From an uncultured Blautia sp. (lineage in GTDB: Bacteria; Bacillota; Clostridia; Lachnospirales; Lachnospiraceae), in NCBI GenBank assembly GCA_900543715.1, contig UQSX01000112.1:1-7996 (forward strand): a DNA stretch of 7,996 bases. The letters are read 5' to 3'. Within the stretch, counting starts at the first letter, position 1; the number at the start of each line of letters is the position of its first letter. Below, one piece after another: positions 6,609-7,996 of the stretch. Below the pieces are notes generated by a model. That model had not been told where the DNA came from and made no database searches. It saw nothing but the letters and a program-made list of their open reading frames with translations. A program made the translations under genes and the position numbers.

Positions 6609-7300
6609 AGTTCCACCTTCTTCCCTTTGTCCCTCTGCTTTTTATTGATACAGGCAAGCCCTCTCAGAACCAGGAATCCAACAATTGTAATTCCTACAAA
6701 AAATCCTGTGCCCAGACGTACTGCCTCTATTCTCTCTGCTCCCATTTTCAGTATACAACAGCCGTACAATACTGAAAAAAATCCCCCGCAAAGGATACTG
6801 ACTACCAAATCTGTAAGCCATAGCTTCTTCTCAGTTCTTCTCTCCCACAGCCCATTATATAGGATCAGTGCCAGATATACGATTCCTCCGATAATGACTG
6901 CTGCCGTCTCTCCTGCCGCTCTTCCCAGGTCTGCAGTCAATGCCATCTGTATTACAATGGCAATAACGCAGGCAGAAAACATCAGCATAAAGGCTACATT
7001 CCCTGCCTTTGCTTTCTTTTCCTTTTCCAGCTTACTATAATCCGCTGCTTTTAATAAAGTATCCTTCAGTTTTTTATCCATATCCTCATTTCTCCTTTCT
7101 CCGCTGAAAATTTCATTAAGATCTACATCATAGAATTCTGCAATCTGTACCAGCAGTCCTAAATCCGGCATATTGACACCGGTTTCCCAGCGGGAAACTG
7201 TCCGTCCCGTTACCATAAAAATTTCACCTGCCTGTTCCTGGGTAAGTCCTTTTTCTTTGCGAAGGGCTTTCAGAAATGCTCCGATTTTTTTCATGTCCAT
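6605..7300 (-). CDS. XRE-family regulator with four C-terminal membrane helices
   Basis: This 231-residue protein has an N-terminal DNA-binding domain of the Cro/CI type at about residues 5-66 (IGAFLKALRKEKGLTQEQAG, recognition helix around TGRTVSRWETG at 31-41, then PDLGLLVQIAEFYDVDLNEIF). A charged linker follows, then four hydrophobic segments at roughly 101-121, 131-151, 161-184 and 195-217, and a lysine-rich tail. It is thus a predicted membrane-anchored transcription factor, a common architecture in Clostridia. I chose the ATG at 7298-7300 because AAGGTG lies six bases upstream and the HTH starts at once. The frame is open up to 7531, but that extension overlaps a terminator. The next gene starts on its stop codon. 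Palindromes upstream (7388-7402, 7438-7448) are candidate binding sites. The target genes and the signal are unknown. Confidence 0.88.
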   Translation of the reverse strand: MDMKKIGAFLKALRKEKGLTQEQAGEIFMVTGRTVSRWETGVNMPDLGLLVQIAEFYDVDLNEIFSGERRNEDMDKKLKDTLLKAADYSKLEKEKKAKAGNVAFMLMFSACVIAIVIQMALTADLGRAAGETAAVIIGGIVYLALILYNGLWERRTEKKLWLTDLVVSILCGGFFSVLYGCCILKMGAERIEAVRLGTGFFVGITIVGFLVLRGLACINKKQRDKGKKVEL

Positions 7301-7466
7301 GGCCTTCACCTTCTCTTCTGCCTTCAGGATACATCGCCGAATCAAAAAAAACCAGGACATAAACGGAGAAATGAGGAAAAATCTTCCGGACATAAAATGT
7401 CCTGTTCCTATATCCTGTATCTTTTTGATGCTGCATACCTCATTGAGGCATTTCCTGTTCTGGTAT
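7301..7466 (-). promoter_or_regulatory. Upstream region of the XRE gene with operator-like palindromes
   Basis: This 166-base non-coding stretch precedes the XRE gene. It contains a perfect inverted repeat GGACAT-AAA-ATGTCC at 7388-7402, a further AGGACATAAA at 7354-7363 that repeats one half of it 33 bases away, and CCTCA-T-TGAGG at 7438-7448. These are candidate sites for autoregulation by the XRE protein. I could not place a promoter with good -35 and -10 elements. The ribosome binding site is AAGGTG at 7312-7307. Confidence 0.45.
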
Positions 7467-7522
7467 AAAAAAAGGACAGCCCCCGTTCCAAGGCAACCTC
7501 TCCTTGTTCCAGGCACTGTCCT
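7467..7522 (-). terminator. Long structured terminator after the CMD gene
   Basis: On the minus strand AGGACAG (7522-7516) pairs with CTGTCCT (7479-7473). Further in, TGCCTG can pair with CGGGGG using two G-U pairs and one mismatch, then come symmetric GAA/GAA bases, then CAAGG with CCTTG closing an eight-base loop. A run of seven T (7473-7467) follows. It begins 42 bases after the stop codon of the CMD gene and separates it from the XRE module. Confidence 0.85.
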
Positions 7523-7563
7523 GCTGTTCAAAAATTTTATAATTTTTTTTTTGCAAAGTCCCT

Positions 7564-7996
7564 TTAGGAATCTTTTCTGGCCTCTGCCGCTTTATTAATA
7601 CAGGTAATAGCGTTGAGGCTCCTTGGATATCCTATATAGGGCAGGCATTGAGATACCACTTTCGTGAGAAATTCTTTGTCATTTCCCAGATTCATGTTCC
7701 CTCCTGCATGGGCGATGAGCTGAGGTTCACAGCCTCCCTGGGCAGCCAGGAAGCAGAAAGTGATCATTTCCCTCTGAGCCAGGTTGAGACCAGTACGGGT
7801 ATAGTAATCTCCAAAGCAGTTAGCCGCCAGCCAGCGGTTGATATGGCCATTTTTCCAGGCTTCCCTCATTCCTTCGCCGAAAATATCCACCTGGGCCTGT
7901 GCGCCTTTTTCCAGACGGTCTTCCATAGTGGTGGTAGCCTGTCTGTTTTTTGTCAAGTACTTTTCCCTGAAAAAAGCGTCGGAATTCCCTTTTTTC
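7564..7996 (-). CDS. Carboxymuconolactone decarboxylase family protein (N-terminus outside the window)
   Basis: This is the C-terminal part of a CMD/AhpD-like protein. The reading frame stays open from the stop at 7564 to the window edge, so the gene is cut and at least 144 residues are seen. A complete CMD domain is visible: INRWLAANCFGDYYTRTGL, the helix REMITFCFLAA, then GGCEPQLIAH with Cys at 7729-7731 and a His seven residues later, GNMNLGNDKEFL, and LPYIGYPRSLNAITCIN. The segment before it (TTTMEDRLEKG) resembles the linker of proteins with two CMD domains, so a first domain probably lies beyond the edge. A TTG at 7954-7956 could be mistaken for a start but has no binding site and the homology continues upstream. 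Members are lactone decarboxylases or thiol-dependent peroxide-handling proteins. The single Cys without a CxxC pair does not settle which. Confidence 0.88.
   Translation of the reverse strand, partial: KKGNSDAFFREKYLTKNRQATTTMEDRLEKGAQAQVDIFGEGMREAWKNGHINRWLAANCFGDYYTRTGLNLAQREMITFCFLAAQGGCEPQLIAHAGGNMNLGNDKEFLTKVVSQCLPYIGYPRSLNAITCINKAAEARKDS

Noticed and set aside
6258..7040. A 260-codon open frame on the plus strand
   Set aside because: It crosses the antisense of both the DUF6483-like and XRE genes, has biased composition rich in Ser, Pro and Phe, and shows no recognisable domain.
7467..7522. Antitermination by pairing of AGGACAG with downstream TGTCCTG sequences in the XRE spacer
   Set aside because: The bases could pair, but the downstream copies are transcribed only after the terminator, so they cannot control it.
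7301..7531. In-frame N-terminal extension of the XRE protein by 77 codons
   Set aside because: It would begin within the terminator of the preceding gene, has no binding site, and the HTH domain starts right after the ATG at 7300, which has AAGGTG at correct spacing.
7954..7956. TTG as the start codon of the CMD gene
   Set aside because: The frame continues open to the window edge with family-like sequence, and no ribosome binding site precedes the TTG. The gene is truncated by the window instead.

Overview
The window looks like a chromosomal stretch from a low-to-moderate GC Gram-positive anaerobe, most likely Lachnospiraceae or a close Clostridia relative. The reasons are strong GGAGG-type ribosome binding sites, classical sigma-A-like promoters, U-tract terminators, and Firmicutes-typical families (PadR with DUF2812, XRE with membrane helices, BrnQ, a short TIGR00300 protein). 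The family assignments are from memory of the families and no search was run. All genes that I accept lie on the minus strand, so transcription runs from high to low coordinates.

Right edge (7564-7996): the C-terminal part of a carboxymuconolactone decarboxylase-type protein, cut by the window end and followed by a long structured terminator (7467-7522). Next comes a 263-base spacer that carries operator-like palindromes. Two small regulatory modules follow. Module 1 (7300-6219) is an XRE regulator with four predicted membrane helices plus a DUF6483-like small protein that starts on a GTG overlapping the upstream stop codon. Module 2 (6193-4459) is a PadR regulator and a DUF2812 membrane protein whose start overlaps padR by 20 bases. 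It has a well-formed promoter flanked and filled by two identical 14-base operator-like repeats.

Left half (4306-69): an apparent three-gene catabolic operon. In order it holds a BrnQ-type amino-acid carrier, a YtcJ-like metal-dependent amidohydrolase, and a TIGR00300/ArgZ-like protein related to the archaeal ornithine cyclodeaminase. The gaps are 51 and 48 bases, and the operon ends in a strong hairpin terminator. A plausible reading, which is inference only, is uptake of an amino acid or derivative, hydrolysis of an amide-type bond, and NAD-linked processing of the released amino acid. The leader of this operon has a promoter-like sequence directly followed by an intrinsic terminator, which suggests either attenuation or simple termination of the padR operon.

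I saw no tRNA, rRNA, CRISPR array, insertion sequence, phage gene or defence system. Nothing here is clearly a new system. The best leads are the brnQ-amidohydrolase-TIGR00300 gene set, the PadR operator pair and the brnQ leader.
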